From positions 26,442,922 through 26,506,921 of the forward strand of contig JARWKL010000013.1 of assembly GCA_029961685.1 (NCBI GenBank): DNA of 64,000 bases. The letters are read 5' to 3'. This DNA is from Aristolochia californica. Taxonomy: Eukaryota > Streptophyta > Magnoliopsida > Piperales > Aristolochiaceae. A model generated the notes under the pieces. The model was not told the DNA's origin. It was given only the letters and a program-made list of their open reading frames with translations, and did no database searches. How positions within the stretch are numbered: position 1 is the first letter of the stretch; each line of letters begins with the position of its first letter. Positions 23,990-35,000 of the stretch are shown here, in pieces. The translations under genes were made by a program, and so were the position numbers.

Positions 23990-24900
23990 TGAATTAGACA
24001 AAAAATATACTTGTGATCAGCAACTGGTCCACAAATTGTACGTCATGGACTCGCCAATTATGGTTTTAATTCATTTGCCAACTTGAGTACATCGTATTTG
24101 GCCAATGGTTTTGATGTTATACAATTTATATCCATGGAAGTGTATGAAGGATAATTACTTTATCATGAGATTACTCATTCCAGGTGTTAAATCGCCAAGA
24201 AATAATATTGATGTCTATTTGCGCCACTACAGATGTGTTGAAGGAACTATGGGATAAAGGCATGCAAACATATGATATAATAACGGATGATACGTTTCTA
24301 ATGTATGCTGCTCTACTATGGACTATTAATGATTTCTCGACTTGTCCAAGTGGAGCACAAAAAAGATAAAATTTGCATACCTAGTTTGTATGAGTGGGAC
24401 TAGCTCATAGAGGTTAAAACATGGAGGAAAAGAATGTTATATAGGGTATCGTCGCAATCCACCCTTGGATTTTCCATGGCACAAGAGCAGGATCAAGTTC
24501 AATGGAAGACTGGAACCCCCTAGTCCAATTGACTAGTGGCGACATTATATTGTGATTGGATAGACTTACCCAATAAGAAGAGAAAATGTCCTTTTATGGG
24601 ATCCAATTTGAAGAAAATGAGGATTTCTTTAATTTACCTATTGGCCAAAGTGGTTAAAATTGAGGCACAACCTATATGTGATGCACATTGAAAAAATATT
24701 TGTGACAATATTATAAGCATAGAGTTAAGCATAGTTAGCAAATTAAAAGACTCTTACAAGGCCAGACTTGTTATAGAAGAATTGTGATAAGAGACTCATG
24801 CCTCTTACATAGTACATAGTGTCATTGGACAAAAACAGAGAAAGATTTGTGTTTGGCTCTAGACAATTAAACCTTCCAAGGATTCCAATTAAATGAAGAA
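23990..24900 (+). mobile_element. CACTA (En/Spm) TNP2 transposase remnant
   Basis: Translated pieces in shifting frames match the TNP2 transposase of plant CACTA elements: PFANLSTSY (near 24075), GVKSPRNNIDVYL (24184), LKELWDKGMQTYD followed by ALLWTINDF (24240-24340), CYIGYRRNPPLDFPW (24435) and YWPKWLKLRHNLYVMHIEK (24640). Stops and frameshifts are frequent. No CACTA termini were found. It is a fossil of a DDE-type cut-and-paste element. Confidence 0.75.
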
Positions 24901-24954
24901 CAAGATTATTAACAGTTCAAGAGGAGAAACCTTGGAAATCCCTAATGAAGGATG

Positions 24955-25580
24955 AGATGGAGCATAAAGAAGAGGAGTTAGAGGTGGAATTCGGTACCTA
25001 CCTCTAGTGGGAGCAGGCCATGATTTTCCCATCGTCAGCTCCTGAGGTCGTCAATTCATCTGAGCAAGAAGACGAAGATCACGCCAAGCGGTTTAAGAAG
25101 AGGAAAGATCCTAGATGGGCAGCGCTTCTCTTCTCGTTGTGGATTTCTGTAAACTGAAAGGGCCGGATTTGCCTGTCACCTTCTGATCAGATTCCTTAAG
25201 AGCAAAGGAAGGATCGTTTGGAATACAAAATGACATCAGATGATTGAAAGCAAGTGTGCGATCCAGTAGATCCAGTAGATCAAGTTGAGACATTAGAAGG
25301 GGCCAAGAGGCCACTTGAAGCGTCAAAAGTCGAGCTTAATTTAATAATTTTCTCCGCATCACAGAAAACAGAGCAGGGTGTAGGGTGTCTGGAGAGAATC
25401 CAGAAGGGTTGACAGGAACGGAAGCCATTTTCGTGAGAATAGACAAAGATTAGACAGCATAAAGGACTAAAAAGCTGCCCAGTTCGAGAACGTCGTCTTC
25501 TACTTTTTAACATTTATTCTTTAGAAGAAGGGAAATCTCCCCAAAACTCAACCTGAAGAAACAAGACCAGAAACACCCCA
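24955..25580. other. intergenic stretch before CBF copy 3
   Basis: No recognised gene. A short + frame near 25021-25155 (SSAPEVVNSSEQEDED then KRFKKRKDPRW) is charged and could be a relic exon, but I cannot assign it. Confidence 0.35.
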
Positions 25581-25726
25581 GTCAAATGTTGGTCCAACGA
25601 AAGCACGTCAGCCTGTGCCAGCATTCGCCCACTCAAACCCTACTACTTCCAGCCTGTGTTTGCCGCACGATTCCGTGTTCGCGTACAGACCGGATAAGAG
25701 ACACAGTCCCACCGTCTCTGTTTCTT

Positions 25727-25733
25727 TATAAAT
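25727..25733 (+). promoter_or_regulatory. TATA box of CBF copy 3
   Basis: TATAAAT, 92 bp before the ATG, followed by a C/T-rich leader. Confidence 0.65.
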
Positions 25734-25818
25734 CCCCCCTTTCTCCCTCCAAATCCCCAAATCAAACTTCTCACTCTCTCTCTCATCAGTTTTCATCTAC
25801 TCCACTAAATCAAAAGAA

Positions 25819-26490
25819 ATGGAAAGGGAAAGCTTCGGGAACAACGACGACGGCGCTTACCTGCGATCCGGAAACCCTGCGTCATCGTCCGTTAGCAGTG
25901 CCGATGCGCTTTTCTCCGACGAGGATCCGCATCTCAGATTGGCTTCCAATTGTCCCAAGAAGCGAGCAGGACGGAAGAAGTTTCGGGAGACTCGACACCC
26001 GGTTTATCGGGGCGTGAGGCGTCGGAATGGCGGGAAATGGGTTTGCGAAGTTCGCGAACCCAATACTAAGACGAGGATTTGGCTGGGAACGCATCCGACT
26101 GCGGAGATGGCAGCTCGAGCTGCAGATGTGGCGGCTTTGGCATTCCGTGGTCGATCCGCCTGCCTCAATTTCGCGGACTCGGCTAGGCTTCTGCCAATTC
26201 CCGACACCAGCGATGCGGCGGACATAAGGAGAGCTGCTTCGGAGGCGGCAGAGATGTTCCGCCCTGTAGAAGAAGCAGAGAGCTTGTCTGAAAGTGAAGG
26301 TTCGCTGGAGATGGAGGTTTGCACAGAGGTGGACCAATCCGCCGCATATAGCTTGCCGATGTCCCTGGAGAGTATAGATGAGGCTTTCCTCTGTTCCCAG
26401 TTTCAGCCTCCGTGTTTTGAAAGTGGGCTCCACTGGGACGACCACGTCGACAGCAATGCTGACATGTCGCTTTGGAATTTCTCCTTCTAA
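25819..26490 (+). CDS. CBF/DREB1: CBF/DREB1 AP2 transcription factor, copy 3
   Basis: An intronless 223-residue protein. The upstream signature ([17 protein letters not shown]) is at about 45-61 and the AP2 domain at about 62-119 ([29 protein letters not shown]). The C-terminus is acidic and ends in LWNFSF. Two positions depart from the family: the AARAHDV helix reads AARAADV (Ala102 for His), and the downstream signature reads DSARL instead of DSAWL/R (Arg123 for Trp, codon AGG for TGG). The frame is open and codon use matches its neighbours, so it is probably expressed, but activity may differ. Its promoter region carries no VCGCGB site near the TATA box, unlike copies 2 and 5-7. Confidence 0.96.
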   Translation: MERESFGNNDDGAYLRSGNPASSSVSSADALFSDEDPHLRLASNCPKKRAGRKKFRETRHPVYRGVRRRNGGKWVCEVREPNTKTRIWLGTHPTAEMAARAADVAALAFRGRSACLNFADSARLLPIPDTSDAADIRRAASEAAEMFRPVEEAESLSESEGSLEMEVCTEVDQSAAYSLPMSLESIDEAFLCSQFQPPCFESGLHWDDHVDSNADMSLWNFSF

Positions 26491-28300
26491 TTCTGGAATC
26501 TCCCCTATGTTTGGAGTTTAGTTGGTTTCTTGTGATTTCGTAATTTGTAAAGGACTTAATTCAAATTTTCTAATATTTAAAGGCCTTTTTGACATTTAAG
26601 CATTCTTCTGGAGTCTAGACGATTTGACCATTTCCGGCCATAAAACAGGCGTCGTACGTCGGTCGTCAAAGTCGTCAAACCGACCAATCTCGAGTCAACG
26701 ACAAAACTGACGTAAACCGGTGTGGAATCTTTCTCGGGCGGTCACTCAAAGTCGGTGCCGCCGGATTGACAAAAATGGAAAGATTATGGTTGTCCAGATA
26801 AAAAGCAGTGGACTTGAAAGGGTATCGTACTTGCATGTACCATTCACACTTAGAATCTTTCTAAAAAACACAAGTTTTTGTCATAAAGAATCTTCATTAA
26901 CTATTTTTGGAAATTTTATTTTCTTATCCCTTTTATCTTTGAAACTTTGTATGCTACCAAATAAAAACAAAAGAAGAAGGAAATGATTTCTTTTTGGCTA
27001 ATTTTTTCATGTAGATACTTTTTTTTTTGTTTAATAAATAATAAAAAATAGAGATAAGAAGAGAGAGTGGTCAAGAAATCGACTTAATATTTTTGGCTTA
27101 TTTTTCCTGTTGTAGCAATAAGAAACTCAATTTCTTATTCACGGTTAACTATTTGTCGACAAGTGGTACAGGGAGAGAAGTCTTTTATTTGTATTTTTTT
27201 TCCAGGATTTCACATTAGTTCAAAGGTGCCCTTTTTATTGTGTTCAAAAAAAAATTATTTTTTAAATGATCAAAAACTTTAAAGCCTTGTTAGTGCATTT
27301 TTTTCTAGAAAATGCTACAAAAGGGTTTCTGAATAGAAATACGTTTCCAAATCACATCTCTATCTAGAAATTTTCATTAGGAAAAATATATAATTATTCA
27401 GCTAAGATTTTCTAGCCAAGATAAGTCAAAGAATCGTATGTTGGAAAGAGATTAGGCTTCAACCTAATCAAAAGTCGTCCCAAAAACATCATGTTGCTCT
27501 TCTCAACATCTTGTTTAGGGTTTACGGTTTTCAATTCATGTTGCTGTTGACCAGTACTCCTTTCTTGTTATTTATTTCTCGTTCCAAATCTCTTTGGTTT
27601 TTTTTTTTGTTATCTTCATATACTTTGAAGGCTAAGTATGCCATTCTTAATAAATTTGATTAGATTTTTATCTTTGATGATCAAAGTATGCCATTCTTCA
27701 TAGATTTTAAGCTCTCTTTTATATCGACTTGTCATTGTACTTTTTCTTCTACTTTTCTCCCTCAAGATTCAAGATTTCATCTACCAAATACATTCATTGT
27801 GCTAAGATTTATCGTCCAATTGGACAAAGTGGTTTCTACCATGAGTTGTCTGCATCCCTTTTTGTATACCTGAGCATGGTCGTTTGAATGGATGTACTGC
27901 TAGAATTTTCCTTTGGAACTTTTTTGAGTTGCAATACATTGTTATTATCAAAATTGTCTTAGTGCATATCTTGAGACCAATCGGAGAAACCCCATCTTAA
28001 CGTAAATTAGGTTGGTTTGAGTCGATTCCCTAAATACAATTTCTTCCAACTTGCAAGAAGTAGGAGGTAGAGAATCCCTTCAAGCTTCAAGTGATCCCAA
28101 TTATTATAAATTTTAAATAGATTAAAATTAAATAAATTGTATTTTACACCTAAAATTAAGGGTAAATAGATTTTCTAGATTATAAGAGATTTTTTAAAAA
28201 AACAGAAAAGGCTAACCTATTCCAAGGAAACTTCCAACGGTCAAAACCAGAGGCGATTCTTACAGAAAACGCTCGTCTGCCCAGCTGCTCACCTTACGCT
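26491..28300. other. intergenic stretch between CBF copies 3 and 4
   Basis: No gene is recognised. Around 26650-26715 several GTCGGT and ACCGAC words occur, which are CRT/DRE cores in both orientations. The remainder is AT-rich with long T runs and holds nothing I can identify. Confidence 0.5.
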
Positions 28301-28575
28301 TAGGTTTCTCTGTCTATGTACTCTGGTTTTACGCGGTCTGTCCACTCTGGAATTGAAGTTTCTTCGGCGAAGGGTTTTCCTGTGTTTCGAGTTTCGATCT
28401 TTGCGTATCTGGTCAATGGCTTCTATTTAATTATTTACTTTTTTTTGTTTCTTTCCGTTCTCGCCCTCCGAATTGAAGACAAATTCTAAGTTTTGAAGTG
28501 ATGGCTGATGCAATCTGACGTTCCAGCAAAGGTTCTGCTTGGTTGCATCTGTTGGTCGGACCCTGAATCTGGTCA

Positions 28576-28680
28576 ATGGCTTCTTCAAGCGAGAAGAAGG
28601 AAATGTACCTTGTCAAGAAAGGAAGACGCAAGTTGGACGAAGGACCAACCCATACGTTTAAACTCAAAAGCTGTCGTTAA
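28576..28680 (+). CDS. small ORF of unknown status upstream of copy 4
   Basis: A 34-residue frame (MASSSEKKEMYLVKKGRRK..., ending KSCR) with a plant-like AATGGCTTC start context. The 18-bp phrase ATCTGGTCAATGGCTTCT containing its ATG occurs twice, at 28407-28424 and 28567-28584. It may be a leader ORF, a captured first exon or chance. No family is recognised. Confidence 0.25.
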   Translation: MASSSEKKEMYLVKKGRRKLDEGPTHTFKLKSCR

Positions 28681-28881
28681 TGCGGAGAAGAGACGCTTTC
28701 ACTGTCTCCTGACTTTCCTCATCTTAACGGATTCTATATTATCCAGCGTTTCCAGCTCTCAAACAGCCTCGCATAGTGTCGAAAAGTCTCTCGCCGCGCT
28801 GAAATCACAATCTGGAGCAAAATGTCATGCATCTTTCAGGCGTAACTTCAAAACCCAAGCCCCCCAAAGACATCTGGCGCT

Positions 28882-28888
28882 TATAAAT
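28882..28888 (+). promoter_or_regulatory. TATA box of CBF copy 4
   Basis: TATAAAT in a GCGCTTATAAATTAAC context, 69 bp before the ATG. Confidence 0.65.
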
Positions 28889-28950
28889 TAACAGATTCGG
28901 GACCTACGACGTAAAGTCATTCTACTACGATACTACTTCAGAGTCTAGAG

Positions 28951-29580
28951 ATGGAAGATTTCAACACCGATGAGAGCTCTTCGCCATGCGGAACCAGCAA
29001 TGGAAGCGGTGATATGGTTGCGCCGTTCCAGTGCGGTCGGCAGAAGAAGCGGGCGGGACGAACCAAGTTCCGCGAGATGCGACATCCGGTGTACTGGGGG
29101 GTGAGGAAAAGGGGCAGCGACAAATGGGTGTGCGAGATAAGGGAGCCAAATAAGAAGACGCGAATATGGCTGGGAACATATCCGACGCCGGACATGGCTG
29201 CCAGAGCCCACGATGTCGCTGCCTTGGCATTGAGAGGCAAGTCCGCTTCTCTCAACTTTCCCGACTCCGCTTGGCGTTTGCCGGTGCCGGAGTCAGGTAG
29301 CACCAAGGATATTCAGAAGGCTGCCGCCCAGGCGGCGGAGGCTTTTCACCCGTCGGAGTCGATAAAAGTTGGCAAACAAGAAGCAGAGGCGGAGAACAGT
29401 AGTGCGACCGGGATGAAGGAGGCAGCGGATAAGGACACGCCGAGAATGCTGGCGGACATAGCGGAGGGGTTGCTTTTATATCCGCCAGGACAATCACCAA
29501 GTGAAGCTGGTGAAGGTGGCGGCCTCTGGAATGAGTGGGATGAAGGTGGGGAAGCGGACTTGTTGCTGTGGAACTACTAA
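28951..29580 (+). CDS. CBF/DREB1: divergent CBF/DREB1-type AP2 factor, copy 4
   Basis: An intronless 209-residue protein, the most divergent member. The signature [15 protein letters not shown] at about 32-46 has Met where the others have Thr. The AP2 domain is at about 47-104 and reads [40 protein letters not shown]. Trp49 replaces the first Arg of YRGVR, which is nearly invariant in AP2 domains and contacts DNA in the AtERF1 structure. One C-to-T change (CGG to TGG at a CpG) would explain it. DSAWR follows at about 105-109. The C-terminus is short, glycine-rich and acidic and ends LLLWNY. The [14 protein letters not shown] stretch resembles the DREB1D/E/F-like branch rather than copies 2, 3 and 5-7. 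DNA binding may be weakened or altered; this is inference. Confidence 0.95.
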   Translation: MEDFNTDESSSPCGTSNGSGDMVAPFQCGRQKKRAGRTKFREMRHPVYWGVRKRGSDKWVCEIREPNKKTRIWLGTYPTPDMAARAHDVAALALRGKSASLNFPDSAWRLPVPESGSTKDIQKAAAQAAEAFHPSESIKVGKQEAEAENSSATGMKEAADKDTPRMLADIAEGLLLYPPGQSPSEAGEGGGLWNEWDEGGEADLLLWNY

Positions 29581-30340
29581 TTTCTTTCATGACTGCTTGG
29601 ATTGGATTTCCTTTCCGTGGTTCACCATTTTTGAGTGCTGGTAATGGGCGGTGGAGGGAATATCCACGATTTGATTTTGGCCTACCAGAAATTGTTTGGT
29701 TAACTTAGATTTAGGAAGCAGAAACTCAAACTGCTACAGTTTTCTTTTTTAGTACAAAATACAGAATCGCATACACAAATCATAATTCATCGATGATAGA
29801 TGACAGAACGGTTTCGTCTCAGCTTTCTCCTCTTTCCGCGACTCATACAATATTGGCTAATTATGTTCTTGAAAAGGCACAATCGAAAGCTAAAGAATTG
29901 TTTTAATTGTCTCAAGGGGTTGGGCCAACCAAAGAAGGGGTGGCATCCACTTGAGCAAGCTCTAACCTGCATATGTTTACGCTTAGCTTGATCTGAATAC
30001 TTCTAACTCGAGTTCGAGTCTTTAGCTTAGCCTCGAGCTTAAAATTGGAATCGAGCTTGAGCCCAAAATTTTTAACAGAGTTTGAGCTCGAACCCGAGCC
30101 ATGTTCGAGCTCTAACCTACATTTGAAATTATAAAAAAAAAATTAAAATAAATAATGAGAATATTCTAATGAACTTAGTATCATTGAACGTCAAGTCCAA
30201 GACTTTGCAATAGAATATATTAATGTATAATAACCAACTTAATAGACCTAAAGGAAAAAACAAATACTTCTATCAGTAGTGTTTATTTCATTGACAAATA
30301 ATAACATTACATGTTGAGGAACTGAAAAGGGTTGAACTAT
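29581..30340. other. spacer with hAT-like fragment
   Basis: Between about 29985 and 30125 lie GAGCTCGA-type words (CTCGAGTTCGAGTC, GAGTTTGAGCTCGAACCCGAG) like those in the subterminal parts of the 10418 and 57362 elements, so a degraded relative is likely. The remainder shows nothing. Confidence 0.4.
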
Positions 30341-30765
30341 TGACTATCGTCCCTACCTTCTTTTTTTATGAACATCAATTTTGAACCACTTGATGGATCA
30401 GTTCCTCTAAAACCGAATGAAAATCATTAGCATTAGATAATGGCAGACCAGATTAGGTTAAATGGAAACTCAAATTAACTCGATCTAATTTTGACGAGTC
30501 AAGGAGGGTTGTTTTTCCCCCCTTATCTCAAGAGGTGGGGAAAATACCCATAACATATAAAGAAAAAGGGACCATTTTTCCCTTTTCAGCTCAATCTAAA
30601 CCTAACCCACAATGTCTTTTTACATAGATTATTTTTAAATTATTATATAATTTAAAGAGAAAAATAAAAAAATTTATTTTATTTTTATAAAAAAAATTTG
30701 TTGTAGGTGGTATGTAATTCCATAATTTATTATTTTCCATTCCCACTCCACGAACTTCTACTATA

Positions 30766-30771
30766 ACCGAC
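30766..30771 (+). promoter_or_regulatory. CRT/DRE core (ACCGAC) upstream of copy 5
   Basis: It lies 570 bp before the ATG inside a conserved TATAACCGACCTCTATG context also found before copies 6 (36996) and 7 (41761). RCCGAC is the site CBF proteins bind, so cross-regulation is possible. Confidence 0.45.
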
Positions 30772-31186
30772 CTCTATGAAAACCAGTATGCAATTAGAAA
30801 AAATCAAACTCGAACCATTGGAAAATGCCTCTAGAATTAGAGAATGGTATTGAATTAGCTAAAATTTGTTATCGGTTAGTAACTTATAAAATTGAGCCAA
30901 AATTAAACAGTTCCTGACATAATCCTCTGCCAAATATTGTAATTTGTGTGGATAAAGGAAGGAGAAGATCGAAAGAAAGTATCCATTTAAAAAGAGAAAG
31001 GAAAAGCAACAATATTGAATTGAATTTATAAAACTCGGATTTGACTAATAGACTATGTTTAATCCAACTTAATCTTTTCTTGGCATGCAAGATTCAAAAG
31101 TAGCCAGAAGTCAGACAAACCGAGTTAACAAACCCGCCCAGTTGACTGAGCACGTCAGCAGGAAGAGAGCCTGACCGAGAGAGGTA

Positions 31187-31199
31187 CACGTGGGCGCGT
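31187..31199 (+). promoter_or_regulatory. G-box and CGCG-box before copy 5
   Basis: CACGTG at 31187-31192 overlaps the stretch leading to GCGCGT at 31194-31199 (VCGCGB, CAMTA type). They lie about 140-150 bp before the ATG. The CGCG part is conserved in copy 7 and partly in copy 6. Confidence 0.5.
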
Positions 31200-31335
31200 G
31201 GAAACCGAATGAGGGGCGCTTCTCAAACGAGTCGTCTGAGTCTGCACGGCTCTCTCCCTCAACTGAATTCCTACAAGTATGCTTAATCAGCTTCACACTC
31301 ATCATTCTTCTTCTTTACTCCTCCACTGGTGCGCA

Positions 31336-32001
31336 ATGGACAACTTCTCAACCTTAACTACTTGTTCGTCGCCCCAGTCAATCAACAGCGACTTCACGCC
31401 CTTCTCCGAGGAGGATACTTTTCCGAACTTGGCATCCAAGTGCCCCAAGAAAAGAGCGGGGAGGAAAAAGTTCCGGGAAACTCGACACCCCGTGTACCGA
31501 GGCGTCAGACGCCGGAACGGGGGAAGATGGGTCTGCGAGGTGCGCGAACCCGTCAAGCAATACAGAATATGGCTTGGCACGTATCCGACGGCGGAGATGG
31601 CAGCCAGAGCACATGATGTTGCGGCTATGGCGTTTCGTGGTCGATCGGCGTGCCTCAACTTCGCAGACTCGGCTTGGCTGCTGCCTATTCCAGACACAGG
31701 CGATCCGAGAGACATACAGAAGACAGCTGCAGAAGCGGCGGAGATGTTCCGGCTGCCGGTAGAAGATCAGAAGACCGCTTTTTCTACTCAGAATGAAGAA
31801 GTTTCAAAAAAGGACTTGCCATGTATCCCCGCGGAAAACGAGAGAATTTTGCCGGATTATTGGCTTTACCTGGAAGAAGAAGCGGCTTTCACCATGACGG
31901 GTTTGTCATTGGCTGCTCCTCTATGTCACGAAGGTGGGTTTCACTGGGATGACAAAGAAGAACCCAACGACCATATCTCACTCTGGAGCTTCTCCGTTTG
32001 A
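31336..32001 (+). CDS. CBF/DREB1: CBF/DREB1 AP2 transcription factor, copy 5
   Basis: An intronless 221-residue protein closely related to copies 6 and 7. The signature [16 protein letters not shown] is at about 37-52 and the AP2 domain at about 53-110 ([18 protein letters not shown], then [15 protein letters not shown]). DSAWLL starts at 111. The acidic C-terminus ends in LWSFSV. It has a CIP insertion near residue 158 ([12 protein letters not shown]) that copies 6 and 7 lack. An in-frame ATG exists 57 bp upstream (31279). I reject it because copies 6 and 7 align from MD(N/S)FS and their upstream ATG is out of frame. The TATA position reads TACAAGT (31272) where copies 6 and 7 have TATAAGT. 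Confidence 0.96.
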   Translation: MDNFSTLTTCSSPQSINSDFTPFSEEDTFPNLASKCPKKRAGRKKFRETRHPVYRGVRRRNGGRWVCEVREPVKQYRIWLGTYPTAEMAARAHDVAAMAFRGRSACLNFADSAWLLPIPDTGDPRDIQKTAAEAAEMFRLPVEDQKTAFSTQNEEVSKKDLPCIPAENERILPDYWLYLEEEAAFTMTGLSLAAPLCHEGGFHWDDKEEPNDHISLWSFSV

Positions 32002-32090
32002 TTCTCTCACTACATACATCGAACTTCCATTTTTTTCAATTCTTACATGTACGCAATTTATTATTGTAATGGAAGGTATATTAGCGTAAT

Positions 32091-35000
32091 TGTAGGAAAA
32101 TAATAGTTTCCATTAATATGTGATTTTGTACCTTGATTTTAGGATCTAAATTGGACCTAAAATAAGGATGTAATGTCTTATAAATTGTTTCCTAAACGGA
32201 GAAGAATACATCGAAAAACATTTCTTTGAAATCCTTCGTGTTTTACATGGTATAAGAGCAGGTGATTTTTTTTTAAACTTTACTGTTCTTTTATTTTTCT
32301 GTCGACTGAACCGACCCAAACCGGCGGGTCAACTCAAGCGGATCCGAACCGGGTCGAACCGAACCAGAACCTAACCGGACCAGAATTGGACCGGACCATA
32401 TTGCTCCAAATTGAACCCAGACCGAACCGAACTGGACCAAATTTCCAAATTGATGGCCACCACTACATGCTCATCAACCGAACTTATCCCATCACGATAG
32501 ATTATAGTTCACCAAGACAATTCTGCATTTCCAACTAGAATCATCCTCGATGAGACCAATTACTCATTATGGTCCCAGCTCATAGAAATGCGAATTGGCG
32601 CGCGCAACAAAGCTGGATATCTCACCTGCGAAACAAGAAAACTAGCATCTGGCGATCCCAATCTTGGAGCATGGCTTACTAAAAATCAAAGAGCCAAAAG
32701 TTGGCTTATTGACTCCATGTGTCCATTGCTAATGCAACGATTTATTTGCGTCTCCATTGCCTAGGAGATATGGGAAGCAATATAAAAAATGTTCTATGAT
32801 GAATCTGATGAAACCTGTATATTTGAGCTGAACCAGAGATCTTTTTCTACCAAATAAAATGGTAGATCATTATCCATGTACTACAATGAACTGGTTGCTA
32901 TTTTCCAGAGATTGATCATAGAATTATATCTAAGGAAGGAACAGTTGAAGGGCTAATCCAGTTGTATTTTGCAATGGCTAGGCTTTGAGTTCATATTTTT
33001 CTTAGTGGGTTTGACTCTGAATTTGATCAAGTTTGTGGAGAAATCTTGCGAAAAGACCCCAAACTTGATTTGGAGAGTACATACGCATATGTCAGATGAA
33101 AATATCAACAGAGACAGACAATGGGGAGCTATCGTCCAGTCTCAGAGAACTCGGCGATGTTGGTCAACCAAAACCGACAAGGATCATCAAGCAGTCAGAA
33201 CACTCAATCCTTTGGAAAAGGTAACAACCGAGTATGTACCCATTGCGGAGAAAAAAGACATTCGTAACAACGGTGTTATGAGATTATTAGCTATCCGGAG
33301 TGGTGGGATTTCTCCAAAAAAAGCCCGTAAAAAGATTGCTGGGAAAGCTATGGTGACATCCACGGAAGATAATCAGCAGCTACCTACGACAAATATTGCC
33401 CATCCAGGTATTCTCAATAATGCATCAGTATTCTCTGTAAATTCTAAGAATAAACCTTGGATTATTGATACATGTGCATCCGCTCACATGACAAGGGATC
33501 CCAGTCAGTTACAATCTATCATACCTTCTCCACAATCTGTTATTTCAACAGCCAATGGTAGTACCTCTCCTATTACTGGGGAAGATCTATTATATTATCC
33601 AAAAATCTTACATTAGAAACTGTCCTTGTAGTTCCATCTATTGAATATAATCTTTTGTCTATTAGCCAAATTACTTCCACTCTTGCTTGTACTGTAACTT
33701 TTTGGCCCTCATTTTGTCTTTCAGGACATTCTAACCCGAAAGATTCTTGGTTATGATGTTAGACGGGGCAAACTCTACTATTTGGAGTTGACAAAGAATG
33801 GGAGATCAAAAATCAATCGAAAAAATCAAGCTAACAGTGAAGATAATGCTCAGACAACTGTATGGTTACGCCACTAACGATTAGGTCATCTTTCCTTTGG
33901 TTATATTAAGAATCAGACCACAACTTTTTTCAAGTTTGAATGATGTGCATTTTCATTGTGACACTTGTGAACTGGCTAAGAGCCACCGTATTGCTTATTT
34001 ATCGAGTTTGAATAAAAGTTTCGAACCTTTTGAGGTTATTCTTTCCAATGTTTGGGTCGAGCCAAGGTTCCCTCTATTTCTAGAGCTCATTACTTTGTGA
34101 TATTTATTGATGAATGCACTAGAATGACTTAGGTATCTCTGCTTATAAACAAGAGTGATGTGTGTCTAGCATTTCAGAAATTCCACACAATGATACATAC
34201 TCAATACCAAAAGCAGATTCGTGTTTTGCAATCTGACAACGGTACTGAGTTTGTCAATGCTTCTCTTGAAAATTTTCTAACCAATCATGGAATTCGTCAT
34301 CAAACTTCTTGCACTTATACTCCCCAAAAAAATGGATTGGCAGAAAGAAAGAATAGACAACTTTTGGGAGTAGTACGTGCCACTCTCTTTGGCATGAACA
34401 TGATTTGATTTTATTAGGGCGAAGCAATCAAATATGTTGCCTACCTCATCAATTGAACACCTTCTAGAGTACTGGATTTTCAAACTTCTCAGCACAAGTT
34501 GCAATCCATGATTTCAATTCCCCATCTTCCGAACCTTGAACCCCGGATTTTTGGGTGTACCACATATGTTCATTTCCCAAAGATCATGCGAAATAAACTT
34601 GATCCATGTGCAAAGCAATGTGTATTTGTTGGCTACTCAGAATTTCAAAAAAGATATCGGTGTTATGATCCACACACCCAAAAGTTCCATGTGACTCTAG
34701 ATGTCTCCTTCCATGAATCAATATCTTATTATTCAAGGGGAGTTCCTTGGAAATCTCTTCAGGGGGAGAGTTCAAGTGAAGAGAATGTTCCACAAGAAAA
34801 TAGCGGAAGTGCTAAGTTTATTGAGTTAGAAGTGGTGAATGAAATTTTCAAGTGTCATGATGTGCAACAAGACTGTGATTCAGTAATTTCTCATGAAGAA
34901 CCCTCAGAGTTGCCCCTGTCTACACCAACAACTAAAAAATCAACCCAGAATGTTTCTCCTCAGGTAAATATGAATCATGTGTTTGATGAGTCTAATGAAG

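Larger units (their letters stand above)
30345..32062 (+). repeat. CBF triplicate block, copy 5
   Basis: It shares with the 36.2-38.3 kb and 40.6-43.1 kb blocks the region from about ATCGTCCCTACC through the ACCGAC region, promoter, gene and short 3' flank. Similarity ends near 32063, where copia C begins shortly after. Confidence 0.7.

Noticed and set aside
25882..26445. 187-residue antisense frame over CBF copy 3 (similar antisense frames over the other copies)
   Set aside because: Shadow of GC-rich coding sequence on the other strand; no domain, and the AP2 frame explains the conservation.
28508..28891. 127-residue + frame before CBF copy 4
   Set aside because: No homology recognised, it runs into the TATA box of copy 4, and codon use is not gene-like.
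31279..31335. In-frame N-terminal extension of copy 5 from ATG 31279
   Set aside because: The TATA-position element ends at 31278, and copies 6 and 7 align from the downstream ATG, with their upstream ATG out of frame.
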